Made by a program: the position numbers and the translations under genes. From Variovorax soli NBRC 106424 (GTDB lineage: Bacteria > Pseudomonadota > Gammaproteobacteria > Burkholderiales > Burkholderiaceae_C), in NCBI RefSeq assembly GCF_001591385.1, contig NZ_BCUU01000032.1:1-49711 (forward strand): a stretch of 49,711 bases of DNA. The letters run 5' to 3'. The notes beneath the pieces are model-generated. The model had not been told where the DNA came from, ran no database searches, and saw nothing but the letters and a program-made list of their open reading frames with translations. Positions 33,656-41,570 of the stretch are shown one piece after another (the stretch's first letter is position 1; every line of letters starts with the position of its first letter).

Positions 33656-34554
33656 GCGCCAATCTCCCGGCATCGATCCTGGCCCGCCTGTTGACACTCG
33701 CCAAGGAACGAGGCGACGACTACAGCCTGCTGCTCAACCGCTTCGCAACGGAGCGCCTGCTGGCTCGCATCAGCGCATCGAGGCATGCCGACCGGTTCCT
33801 GCTCAAGGGCGCGCTGCTCTTTGCGCTGTGGTACGACACCCCGCACCGGCCGACGCGCGATGCCGACCTGCTCGGCTTCGGCCCCGATGATGCGGCGAAC
33901 CTGATCGCCACGTTCCGCGAAGTCGCCGCCATGGACATGTGCGATGGCATCGCGTTCGATCCCGCGTCCGTGAAGGCGCAGGCCATTCGAGAGGACACCA
34001 CCTACGGTGGCATCCGCATCACGCTGGCGGCGCGCATAGGTTCCGCGCGCTGCGCCCTGCAGATCGACGTGGGCTTTGGCGATGCCGTGACGCCGCAGCC
34101 TCAGACCATGGCATATCCCACCTTGCTGGGCGACTTCCCGGCCCCTACGCTGCGCGTCTATCCGGTCTACACGGTGATCGCCGAGAAGTACCAGGCCATG
34201 GTGATGCTGGGTCAGGCCAACAGCCGCATGAAGGACTTCTTCGATCTCGCCGTGATTGCACGGCGCACGACGCTGGATGGCGCCACGCTGGCCGCTGCCA
34301 TCGCCGCCACCTTTGCCCGGCGGCAAACCGCGCTGCCTGCCGAGCGCCCGCTTGCACTGACGAAGCAGTTCAGCGAAGACGCTGCCAAGCTGCGCCAATG
34401 GCAGGCGTTCTTGAACAGGAACCGCATCAGCGCCGCCAGCCTCGGCGACACCGTCACGCTGCTCGACCACTTGCTGTGGCCTGCGACGGAGGTGGCGGCC
34501 GCCAACAGCCAGGCGACGGCCACCTGGCGCCCCGACGCCTTGCGCTGGGCTTGA
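33652..34554 (+). CDS. abiEii: AbiEii-type nucleotidyltransferase toxin
   Basis: 300 aa. The DUF1814/AbiEii nucleotidyltransferase core shows FLLKGALLFALW in place of the usual KGG, and the metal pair RPTRDADLLGFG (D70, D72). The third acidic residue is in ALQIDVGFGDAV (D139), the lysine in YTVIAEKYQAMV (K179), and then KDFFDLAVIA. Known relatives block growth, in characterised cases by nucleotide addition to tRNA, and protect against phage. The active-site residues are intact, so a working toxin is likely. It is coupled to the antitoxin by ATGA. Confidence 0.92.
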   Translation: MSANLPASILARLLTLAKERGDDYSLLLNRFATERLLARISASRHADRFLLKGALLFALWYDTPHRPTRDADLLGFGPDDAANLIATFREVAAMDMCDGIAFDPASVKAQAIREDTTYGGIRITLAARIGSARCALQIDVGFGDAVTPQPQTMAYPTLLGDFPAPTLRVYPVYTVIAEKYQAMVMLGQANSRMKDFFDLAVIARRTTLDGATLAAAIAATFARRQTALPAERPLALTKQFSEDAAKLRQWQAFLNRNRISAASLGDTVTLLDHLLWPATEVAAANSQATATWRPDALRWA

Positions 34555-34585
34555 GTTCGCCGGGCCGCGTCACAATCGGGGGCCG

Positions 34586-36202
34586 ATGCCGCCCCTCTCC
34601 ACAGAAGAAGCCCCCCTCGCCGCGCCGCCCGCCCGCGTCGGCGCCCTCGAACCGCTGAGCATCCCCGTCTTCCGCATGCTCTGGAGCACCTGGCTGATCG
34701 CCAACGTGTGCATGTGGATGAACGACGTGGCGGCGGCGTGGATGATGACCACGCTGAACAACTCGCCGATCTGGGTGGCGCTGGTGCAGTCGGCCTCCAC
34801 GCTGCCGGTGTTCCTGCTGGGGCTGCCCAGCGGCGCGCTGGCCGACATCCTGGACCGGCGGCGCTGGCTCATGGCCACGCAGTTCTGGCTGGCCGGCACG
34901 GCGGTGGTGCTGTGCGGCGCCATTGCGCTGGACCTGATCACCGCGCCGCTGCTGCTCGCCCTGACCTTCGCCAACGGCATCGGCCTGGCGATGCGCTGGC
35001 CGGTGTTCTCCGCCATCGTGCCCGAGCTGGTGCCGCGCACGCACCTGCCTTCGGCCCTGGGGCTGAACGGCATTGCCATGAATGCCTCGCGCATCATCGG
35101 GCCGCTGCTGGCGGGCGTGCTCATCGCCGGCGCCGGCAGCGTGTGGGTGTTCGCGCTCAATGCGGTGCTGTCGGTGATCTCCGGCTTCGTCGTGGTGCGC
35201 TGGCGGCGCGAGCACACGCCCAGCCCGCTGGGTCGGGAGCGGCTGGTCAGCGCCATGCGGGTGGGCGTGCAGTTCGTCTGGCAGTCGCAGCGCATGCGGG
35301 CGGTGCTGCTTCGGGTCGCGATCTTCTTCCTGCATTCCACCGCCCTGCTGGCCCTGCTGCCGCTGCTGGCGCGGGGACTGAAGGGCGGCGACGCGGGCAC
35401 CTTCACACTGCTGCTGGCGGCCATGGGTTCGGGCGCCATCGTGGCGGTGCTGCTGCTGCCGCGCCTGCGCCAGGCCATGGGACGCGACGCGCTGGTGCTG
35501 CGCGGCGCCATCCTGCAGGCGGCGGCCACGGCCGTGATGTCGGTGGCGCCCAACGCGTGGGTCGCGGTGCCGGCCATGTTCATGGGCGGCATAGCGTGGA
35601 TCACCTCTGCCAACTCGCTGTCCGTGTCGGCGCAGCTGTCGCTGCCCAACTGGGTGCGTGCGCGCGGCATGGCCACCTACCAGATGGCCATCATGGGTGC
35701 GAGCGCCTTCGGCGCGGCGCTGTGGGGGCAGGTGGCCACTGTTTCCAGCCTGCGCACCAGCCTGCTGGCGGCGTCGGTGAGCGGCGTGCTGCTGATGCTG
35801 CTGGCCCTGCGCTACGTGAACGACCCGCAGGACGAGGACGACGTGAGCCCCGCGCACGAGGGCTGGGCGGCCAGCCCGCCGTCCATCAAGCCCGGTGAAG
35901 AAGGCCGCGTGCTGGTCACCATCGAATACCACATCGACCCGGCGCGCGCGGACGCCTTCAAGCAGGTGATGGAAGAGACCCGCCGCGTGCGCCTGAGCCA
36001 GGGCGCCATCGAATGGGCGCTGCTGCACCACGTGGGCGAGCCCAGCCGCTACGTGGAGCAGATCCTGGACGAGTCGTGGACCGAACACCTGCGCCGCTTC
36101 GGCCGCGCCACCGCGGCCGACATCACCCTGCGGGAGCGCCGGCTGGCCTTCCACGTGGGCGAGGGCGGGCCGCAGGTCAACCGCTACATCGTGCAGCGCT
36201 AA
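34586..36202 (+). CDS. MFS transporter with C-terminal soluble domain (MFS_3 type)
   Basis: 538 aa. Twelve membrane segments fill residues 25-410 (IPVFRMLWSTWLIANVCMWM, FLLGLPSGALADILDRRRWL, then IVAVLLLPRLRQAMGRDALV). The MFS loop motif is GALADILDRRRW. The last 120 residues form a soluble domain (VLVTIEYHIDPARADAFKQV, then DESWTEHLRRFGR) resembling a dimeric alpha/beta barrel. This matches the EntS-like 'transmembrane secretion effector' family. The substrate is unknown; it could be a siderophore or drug. GGGGGCCG precedes the ATG. Confidence 0.88.
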   Translation: MPPLSTEEAPLAAPPARVGALEPLSIPVFRMLWSTWLIANVCMWMNDVAAAWMMTTLNNSPIWVALVQSASTLPVFLLGLPSGALADILDRRRWLMATQFWLAGTAVVLCGAIALDLITAPLLLALTFANGIGLAMRWPVFSAIVPELVPRTHLPSALGLNGIAMNASRIIGPLLAGVLIAGAGSVWVFALNAVLSVISGFVVVRWRREHTPSPLGRERLVSAMRVGVQFVWQSQRMRAVLLRVAIFFLHSTALLALLPLLARGLKGGDAGTFTLLLAAMGSGAIVAVLLLPRLRQAMGRDALVLRGAILQAAATAVMSVAPNAWVAVPAMFMGGIAWITSANSLSVSAQLSLPNWVRARGMATYQMAIMGASAFGAALWGQVATVSSLRTSLLAASVSGVLLMLLALRYVNDPQDEDDVSPAHEGWAASPPSIKPGEEGRVLVTIEYHIDPARADAFKQVMEETRRVRLSQGAIEWALLHHVGEPSRYVEQILDESWTEHLRRFGRATAADITLRERRLAFHVGEGGPQVNRYIVQR

Positions 36203-36314
36203 AAGCCGCCGCCAACCCTTACCACCCGATCAAACTTGACTGGCGCCTTGGCGCCGGTACACACGCACTTGCAATCCTGACGGCTTCCCGGGGGTAAACA
36301 CCGACACCTCATTT

Positions 36315-36330
36315 TTGACCACATGGATAA
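36315..36330. promoter_or_regulatory. RutR-like operator upstream of the creatininase-family gene
   Basis: TTGACCA, two bases, TGGATAA. The left half matches the E. coli RutR box TTGACCANNTGGTCAA exactly; the right half matches at 5 of 7 positions. It lies 44 bases before the ATG at 36374. The last gene of the same locus encodes a RutR-like TetR protein. Confidence 0.55.
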
Positions 36331-36373
36331 TTTAGGCTCCGCCGCCCCACCCTGCCCGCGAAAGGCCTGCCTG

Positions 36374-37195
36374 ATGAATCCGCCCCGCCTCCGCAGCCGT
36401 TTCTGGTCCGACCTGACCAGCGAAGAGTTCTCCCGCCTTGACCGCTCCCGCCTGATCGCGGTGCTGCCGGTGGGCGCCACCGAACAGCACGGCCCGCACC
36501 TGCCCATGTCCACCGACACCGCCACCATCGACGGCATGGTGGCGGCCAGCCTGCCCCACATCCCCGATGAACTGCCGGTGCTCTTCTTGCCCACCGTGCC
36601 CTACGGCAAGAGCAACGAGCATTCGCGCTACCCCGGCACGCTCACCGTGTCGGCCAGCACGCTCATTTCCATGTGGACCGACATCGGCAACTGCGTGGCC
36701 CGCGCCGGCGTGAAGAAGCTGGTGCTCTACAACAGCCACGGCGGCCAGATGAGCGTGATGGACATCGTGGCGCGCGACCTGCGCGAGGCGCACGGCATGA
36801 TGGTGGTGGCCGCCAACTGGTACACCCTGGGCCTGCCCGAGGGCCTCTTTACCGCGCACGAAGGCAAGCACGGCGTGCATGCCGGCGACCTGGAAAGCTC
36901 GGTGATGCTGCACCTCACGCCCGACTATGTGCGGCCCGACCAGTTCCGCAATTTCCGCTCCATGACCGAGGACCTGGCGGCGGAGAACAAGTTTTTGTCC
37001 ATCAGCCCCAGCGGCAAGCTCGGCTGGCAGATCCAGGACATGAACCCGATGGGCGCGGCCGGCGACGCCACCCGCGCCTCGGCGGACAAGGGCAAGGCGG
37101 TGCTCGACCACGTGGGCAAGCGCTTCGTCGAGCTTCTGCAGGAAGTGGACCGCTTCCCGCTCGAGCGCCTGGCCAACGAGCCGGCCTGGCGCTGA
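36374..37195 (+). CDS. Creatininase-family amidohydrolase
   Basis: 273 aa from ATG 36374. The family opens cyclic amides such as creatinine. All expected metal ligands are visible: E37 and H39 in GATEQHGPHLP, D48 in STDTATIDG, H122 in YNSHGGQMS, and E174 in HAGDLESSV. First gene of a seven-gene locus with an ABC importer, oxidase and reductase. A RutR-like box sits upstream, so a pyrimidine-derived or other cyclic amide substrate is an inference. True creatininase is possible, but the neighbours are not those of creatine catabolism. Confidence 0.9.
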   Translation: MNPPRLRSRFWSDLTSEEFSRLDRSRLIAVLPVGATEQHGPHLPMSTDTATIDGMVAASLPHIPDELPVLFLPTVPYGKSNEHSRYPGTLTVSASTLISMWTDIGNCVARAGVKKLVLYNSHGGQMSVMDIVARDLREAHGMMVVAANWYTLGLPEGLFTAHEGKHGVHAGDLESSVMLHLTPDYVRPDQFRNFRSMTEDLAAENKFLSISPSGKLGWQIQDMNPMGAAGDATRASADKGKAVLDHVGKRFVELLQEVDRFPLERLANEPAWR

Positions 37196-37216
37196 AGCGC
37201 GCAAGGAGCCACCCTC

Positions 37217-38017
37217 ATGAGCAGCACCGACTCCACCGCCGCGCTGGTCAGCCTGCGCAACGTCAGCAAGCGCTTTGCCAACGGAACGCTCGCCCTGCAG
37301 GGCATGTCGCTGAACGTTGGCGAGCACGACTTCATCAGCTTCCTGGGCCCCTCGGGCTGCGGCAAGAGCACGGCGCTGCGCCTCGTCGCCGGGCTCACGC
37401 GCATCAGCTCGGGCGAGATGCAATGGTCGACCGGCGCTGCAGCCGGCCAGGGCGCCGGCAAGATCGACCGCGACCTGGGCTTCGTGTTCCAGGAGCCTAC
37501 GCTCATGCCCTGGGCCAAGGTGTTCGACAACGTGTGGCTGCCGCTCAAGCTCACGGGCGTTTCTCGCGATGCCGCCGCGCCGGTGGTGAAGCAGGCGCTG
37601 GAGATGGTGGGCCTGTCGCGCTTTGCCGATGTGTACCCGCGCGAACTCTCGGGCGGCATGAAGATGCGCGTGTCCATCGCCCGCGCGCTGGTCACGCGCC
37701 CGCGCCTCTTGCTCATGGACGAGCCCTTTGCCGCGCTCGACGAGATGACGCGCATCAAGCTCAACAACGACCTGCTGGCCATCTGGCGCGAGCACCGCTT
37801 CTCGGTCATCTTCGTCACGCACAGCGTGTACGAGTCGGTGTATCTGTCCAACCGCATCGTGGTGATGGCCGCGCGCCCGGGCCGCGTGATCGACGAGATC
37901 CGCATCGACGAGCCCTATCCGCGCGGCGAAGCCTTCCGCACGTCCAGCCGCTACAACGCGCACTGCCAGGCGGTGTCGCAATCCCTGCACGGAGCCCTCC
38001 ATGACGTCGATCACTGA
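37217..38017 (+). CDS. NitT/TauT-type ABC transporter ATP-binding protein
   Basis: 266 aa. Walker A GPSGCGKST (44-52), Q-loop FVFQEPTLMPWAKVFDNVWL, signature LSGGMKMRVSIARAL, Walker B LLLMDEPFAALDEMTR and switch VIFVTHSVYESVYL. It belongs with SsuB/TauB/ThiZ ATPases. It begins 21 bases after the amidohydrolase gene with AAGGAGCC before the ATG, and its end overlaps the permease start by 17 bases. Confidence 0.94.
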   Translation: MSSTDSTAALVSLRNVSKRFANGTLALQGMSLNVGEHDFISFLGPSGCGKSTALRLVAGLTRISSGEMQWSTGAAAGQGAGKIDRDLGFVFQEPTLMPWAKVFDNVWLPLKLTGVSRDAAAPVVKQALEMVGLSRFADVYPRELSGGMKMRVSIARALVTRPRLLLMDEPFAALDEMTRIKLNNDLLAIWREHRFSVIFVTHSVYESVYLSNRIVVMAARPGRVIDEIRIDEPYPRGEAFRTSSRYNAHCQAVSQSLHGALHDVDH

Positions 38018-38894
38018 AGCAGCCTCTGCCGCCACCGCCGCCATGTCCGACGCCGACCAACGCGCTCCCACCACCGAAGAACTGAAGGCGCGCGAAGACG
38101 CCCTCTACCGGCGCGACGCCATGCTGCGCGTGGCCGTGCCGGCCGCCGTCATCCTCGGCATCCTGCTGCTGTGGGAAGCGGTGGTGCGCATCCACCAGAT
38201 TCCGCACTACATCCTGCCGGCGCCATCGCTCATCTTCACCACGCTCATCGAGAACTGGGACACGCTCTCGGGCGCGCTGTGGTTCACCGTCAAGCTCACC
38301 CTGCTGGCGCTGTTCGCCGCCATCGTGGGCGGCGTGCTGCTGGCCGTGGCCTTCGCGCTGTTCAAGTGGGTGGAGATCGGGCTCTTTCCGATCGCGGTGA
38401 TCCTGCAGGTGACGCCGATCATCGCCATCGCGCCGCTGATCCTGATCTACGTGTCGAGCACCACGGCGGCGCTGCTGCTGTGCGCCTGGATCGTGGCCTT
38501 CTTCCCGATCCTGTCGAACACGGTCATCGGCCTGAAGAGCGCGGACAGCAACCTGCGCGACCTGTTCACGCTGTACAAGGCCTCGCCCTGGCAGACCTTC
38601 CGCTACCTGCTGGTGCCCAGCGCCCTGCCCTACTTCATGGCGGGCCTGAAGATCGCCGGCGGCTTGAGCCTGATCGGCGCGGTGGTGGCGGAGTTCACCG
38701 CCGGCACCGCGGGCCGCGAGACGGGCCTGGCCTCGCGCATCCTGGAGTCGAGCTTCCGCACCGAGATCCCGATGATGTTCGCGGCGCTGTTCCTCGTGTC
38801 CCTGCTGGGCATCGTGATCTTCCTCGTGTTCGCCGGCCTCTCGCGCGCGGTGCTCGGCCACTGGCACGAGAGCGAAATGAAGAAGGAAAGATGA
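38001..38894 (+). CDS. NitT/TauT-type ABC transporter permease
   Basis: 297 aa from ATG 38001; ATG 38043 (MSDADQRAPT) is also possible. A hydrophilic N-terminus of about 45 residues is followed by six membrane segments. The EAA loop is LRDLFTLYKASPWQTFRYLL and the adjoining VPSALPYFMAGLKIAGGLSL is typical of SsuC/TauC/ThiX permeases. It is part of the locus importer together with the ATPase and the binding protein at 40534. Confidence 0.93.
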   Translation: MTSITEAASAATAAMSDADQRAPTTEELKAREDALYRRDAMLRVAVPAAVILGILLLWEAVVRIHQIPHYILPAPSLIFTTLIENWDTLSGALWFTVKLTLLALFAAIVGGVLLAVAFALFKWVEIGLFPIAVILQVTPIIAIAPLILIYVSSTTAALLLCAWIVAFFPILSNTVIGLKSADSNLRDLFTLYKASPWQTFRYLLVPSALPYFMAGLKIAGGLSLIGAVVAEFTAGTAGRETGLASRILESSFRTEIPMMFAALFLVSLLGIVIFLVFAGLSRAVLGHWHESEMKKER

Positions 38895-38904
38895 CCCACC
38901 CCCG

Positions 38905-38990
38905 AATCTCCGCGCACTTCGTGTCGCTCCGGACCCCCCCTCAAGGGGGCGACTCCAGCGGCCCGGCAAAGCCGGTTCCGCGGAGTCTCC
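38905..38990. repeat. Intergenic C-rich hairpin element, copy 1
   Basis: CACTTCGTGTCGCTCCG, then CCCCC-TCAA-GGGGG (38936-38949), GCGGCC and the perfect hairpin CCGGC-AAA-GCCGG (38963-38975). The second element at 40415-40500 has the same order of motifs. Such non-coding elements are, from memory, common between genes in Comamonadaceae. No T-run follows. Confidence 0.55.
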
Positions 38991-39015
38991 CGCTTTGGCC
39001 CAAGGAATGCATGCG

Positions 39016-40401
39016 ATGAGTGCCTTGCCAACGTTTTCATCCCAACAGCCGGACTGGGACGCGGTGCGCCGCGACCTCGCCGGCCTGAACATCATCGACT
39101 CGCGCGGCCAGCGCAAGCAGCTCTCGCGCGACTTCTACTGGTACAGCCCCATCCTCAGCGCGCAGCTGGACAGCTGCATCGCCGAGCTGGTCGTCAAGGT
39201 GTCCACCGAAGACGACGTGCGCCAGGTGGCCGCCACCGCCGCGAAGCACAAGCTGCCGCTCACCGTGCGCGGCGGCGGCACCGGCAACTACGGCCAGTGC
39301 GTGCCGCTGGAAGGCGGCCTGGTCATGGACGTCACCGCCATGTGCCGCGTGCTCGACCTGGCCGAAGGCCGCATCCGCGTGCAGGCCGGCGCGCGCATGC
39401 ACGACATCGACCTGGCGGCACGCGAGACCGGGCAGGCGCTGCGCATGTGGCCCTCCACCTGGCATGTGGCCACCATCGGCGGCTTCATCGCGGGCGGCTT
39501 CGGAGGCATCGGGTCCTTCCGCCACGGCATCCTGCGCGACACCGGCAACCTGCTGCATGCCCGCGTGATGACGGTGGAGCGCGAGCCGCGCATCATCGAG
39601 CTGCATGGCGACGAGATCCAGCAGGTGCAGCATGCCTTCGGCACCAATGGCGTGATCCTCGACGTGGAGGTGGCGCTGTCGCCGGCCGTGGACTGGGTGC
39701 ACTGCACCGTGCTGTTTCCGCAGTACCGGCAGGCGCTGGACTTCGGCATCGCCGCGGCCTCGCCCGCGCTCGACCTGTTCCTCTTCACCACGGTGGAGAA
39801 GCGCTTCTCGCCCTACTACACCGCGATGGGCGACCGCTTTCCGGCAGACCGGCACGCGGCCTTCGCGATGGTGTCGCCCGAATCGATGGACGCCTTCCGC
39901 GAGTTGGCGGCGCAATTCGGCGGCACGATCTCCGTGGCCGGCACCGAGGAAGAGCTGCTCGCCCAGGGCCTGCCGCCCGCCTACGAGTGCGCCTTCAACC
40001 ACACCACGCTGCAGGCCCTCAAGCTGGACCGCAGCTGGACCTACCTGCAGATCGCGTACGCGCAGCCTTTCGACCCGGCCGTGGTCGAGCGCCACCTGGC
40101 CATCTTCGGGGGCGACGTGCTGCAGCACCAGGACTTCGCCCGCGCCGGCGACGCGGCCGGCACCTTCGGCATCCTGCTCGTGCGCTGGAAGGGCGAGGCC
40201 CACCAGTACGAAGTGATCCGCGAGATCGAGTCGCAGGGCGGCTGCCAGGTCTTCAACCCGCATGTGTTCACCATCGAGGACGGCGGCATGAAGACCATCG
40301 ACGACGCGCAGATCCAGTTCAAGAAGCGCAGCGACCCGATGGGCCTGATGAACCCCGGCAAGACGCGTGGCTGGACGCCTGACATGGCCCGAGAAACATG
40401 A
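39016..40401 (+). CDS. FAD-binding (BBE/GlcD-like) oxidoreductase
   Basis: 461 aa from ATG 39016; AAGGA lies 8 bases upstream. The FAD_binding_4 fold is seen at KHKLPLTVRGGGTGNYGQCV, LEGGLVMDVTAMCRVLDLAE and VQAGARMHDIDLAARETGQA. Then comes WHVATIGGFIAGGFGGIGSF and a C-terminal catalytic domain ending MKTIDDAQIQFKKRSDPMGL, as in glycolate and D-lactate dehydrogenases. The substrate is probably a 2-hydroxy acid or a pathway intermediate of the locus. Hairpin repeats flank the gene on both sides. Confidence 0.88.
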   Translation: MSALPTFSSQQPDWDAVRRDLAGLNIIDSRGQRKQLSRDFYWYSPILSAQLDSCIAELVVKVSTEDDVRQVAATAAKHKLPLTVRGGGTGNYGQCVPLEGGLVMDVTAMCRVLDLAEGRIRVQAGARMHDIDLAARETGQALRMWPSTWHVATIGGFIAGGFGGIGSFRHGILRDTGNLLHARVMTVEREPRIIELHGDEIQQVQHAFGTNGVILDVEVALSPAVDWVHCTVLFPQYRQALDFGIAAASPALDLFLFTTVEKRFSPYYTAMGDRFPADRHAAFAMVSPESMDAFRELAAQFGGTISVAGTEEELLAQGLPPAYECAFNHTTLQALKLDRSWTYLQIAYAQPFDPAVVERHLAIFGGDVLQHQDFARAGDAAGTFGILLVRWKGEAHQYEVIREIESQGGCQVFNPHVFTIEDGGMKTIDDAQIQFKKRSDPMGLMNPGKTRGWTPDMARET

Positions 40402-40414
40402 GCCCCCCGGCTTT

Positions 40415-40500
40415 TCACTCCGCTTCGCTGCGTGTAACTCCACCCCCCGAGGGGGAGGCGCGGCTCGCCTTGGGGCGGCCCGGCGGCGGCCGCCTCTCCC
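40415..40500. repeat. Intergenic C-rich hairpin element, copy 2
   Basis: CACTCCGCTTCGCTGCG, then CCCCCC-GA-GGGGG (40443-40455), GGGGCGGCCCGGC and a CGGCGGCGGCCGCC hairpin. The motif order repeats that of copy 1. It separates the FAD oxidase from the binding-protein gene. Confidence 0.55.
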
Positions 40501-40533
40501 CCTTTTGACCTTTCCCCCACCAAGGATCCCACC

Positions 40534-41556
40534 ATGAAACTCAACGCTCCCTTCGCCGCCCGCGGCCTGCTCGCCGCGCTGCTGGCCGGCACCGCCCTTG
40601 CCGCCATCGCCCAAGACAAGGTGGTGATGGCCACCAACTGGCGCGCGCAGCCCGGCCACGGCGGCTTCTACCAGGCGCTGGCCGACGGCACCTACAAGAA
40701 GTACGGCCTGGAGGTGGACATCCAGCAGGGCGGCCCGCAGGTCAACAACCGCCCCATGCTGCCGGCCGGCAAGGTCGACTTCCTGATGACCGGCAACATG
40801 CTGATGGCCTTCGACAACATCAAGCAGAAGGTGCCCACCGTGGTGGTCGCCGCCTACTTCCAGCGCGACCCGCAGGCCATCATCGCCCACCCCGGCCAGG
40901 GCATCGACAAGTTCGCCGACATCGCCAAGGCCAAGACGGTGCTGCTGGCCAAGGACGGCCAGATCAGCTACTGGCAGTGGATGAAGAAGGCCTACGGCGT
41001 GCGCGACGAGCAGGTGCGCCCTTACAACTACAGCCTGTCGCAGTTCCTGGCCGACAAGCAGTCGGTGCAGCAGGCCTATGCCACCTCCGAGCCGCTGGCG
41101 GTGGAGAAGCAGGCCGGCTTCAAGCCGGTGGTGCTGAGCCTGGCCGATGCCGGCTGGTCCACCTACGGCATGGTCATCGAGACCCGCCAGGACCTGGTCA
41201 AGACCAAGCCCGACGTGGTGCGCCGGTTCGTCGAGGCGACCAACATCGGCTGGGTGAACTACCTGTACGGCGACCACAAGGCGGCCGACGAGATGATCAA
41301 GAAGATCAACCCCGACATCAGCGACGAGTACGTCCAGAAGTCCATCCCGATCCTGCGCGCGCACATCGACGTGGGCGACGCCCGCACGCAGGGCATCGGC
41401 GCCATGAGCGACGCGCGCATGAAGGACTTCTACGAGAAGACCGTGGAAGCGGGCCTGTACAAGCCCACCGACTTCGACTACCGCCAGGCCTACACGCTGC
41501 AATTCGTGAACAAGGGCACCGGCGTGGACCTGCGCAAGTCGCTGGCCAAGGACTGA
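40534..41556 (+). CDS. NMT1/ThiY-like ABC transporter substrate-binding protein
   Basis: 340 aa. A signal peptide ends near AAIAQD. The NMT1/SsuA-type fold is seen at VVMATNWRAQPGHGGFYQAL, KYGLEVDIQQGGPQVNN, AGKVDFLMTGNMLMAFDNI, then YGMVIETRQDLVKTKPDVVR. The NitT/TauT/Thi family imports nitrogen or sulfur compounds, including thiamine pyrimidine precursors. With a RutR-like regulator in the locus, a pyrimidine-like ligand is a fair guess. AAGGATCCCACC precedes the ATG. Confidence 0.92.
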   Translation: MKLNAPFAARGLLAALLAGTALAAIAQDKVVMATNWRAQPGHGGFYQALADGTYKKYGLEVDIQQGGPQVNNRPMLPAGKVDFLMTGNMLMAFDNIKQKVPTVVVAAYFQRDPQAIIAHPGQGIDKFADIAKAKTVLLAKDGQISYWQWMKKAYGVRDEQVRPYNYSLSQFLADKQSVQQAYATSEPLAVEKQAGFKPVVLSLADAGWSTYGMVIETRQDLVKTKPDVVRRFVEATNIGWVNYLYGDHKAADEMIKKINPDISDEYVQKSIPILRAHIDVGDARTQGIGAMSDARMKDFYEKTVEAGLYKPTDFDYRQAYTLQFVNKGTGVDLRKSLAKD

Positions 41557-41570
41557 GCGAGGCACAGGCG

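Noticed and set aside
36240..36256. GGCGCC-TT-GGCGCC repeat after the MFS gene
   Set aside because: Self-complementary GC hexamers are frequent at this GC content and there is no T-run, so I do not call a terminator.
38893..39015. Short open frame between the permease and oxidase genes
   Set aside because: It runs through the C-rich hairpin repeat and has no ribosome site or family match; it is better explained as a non-coding repeat.
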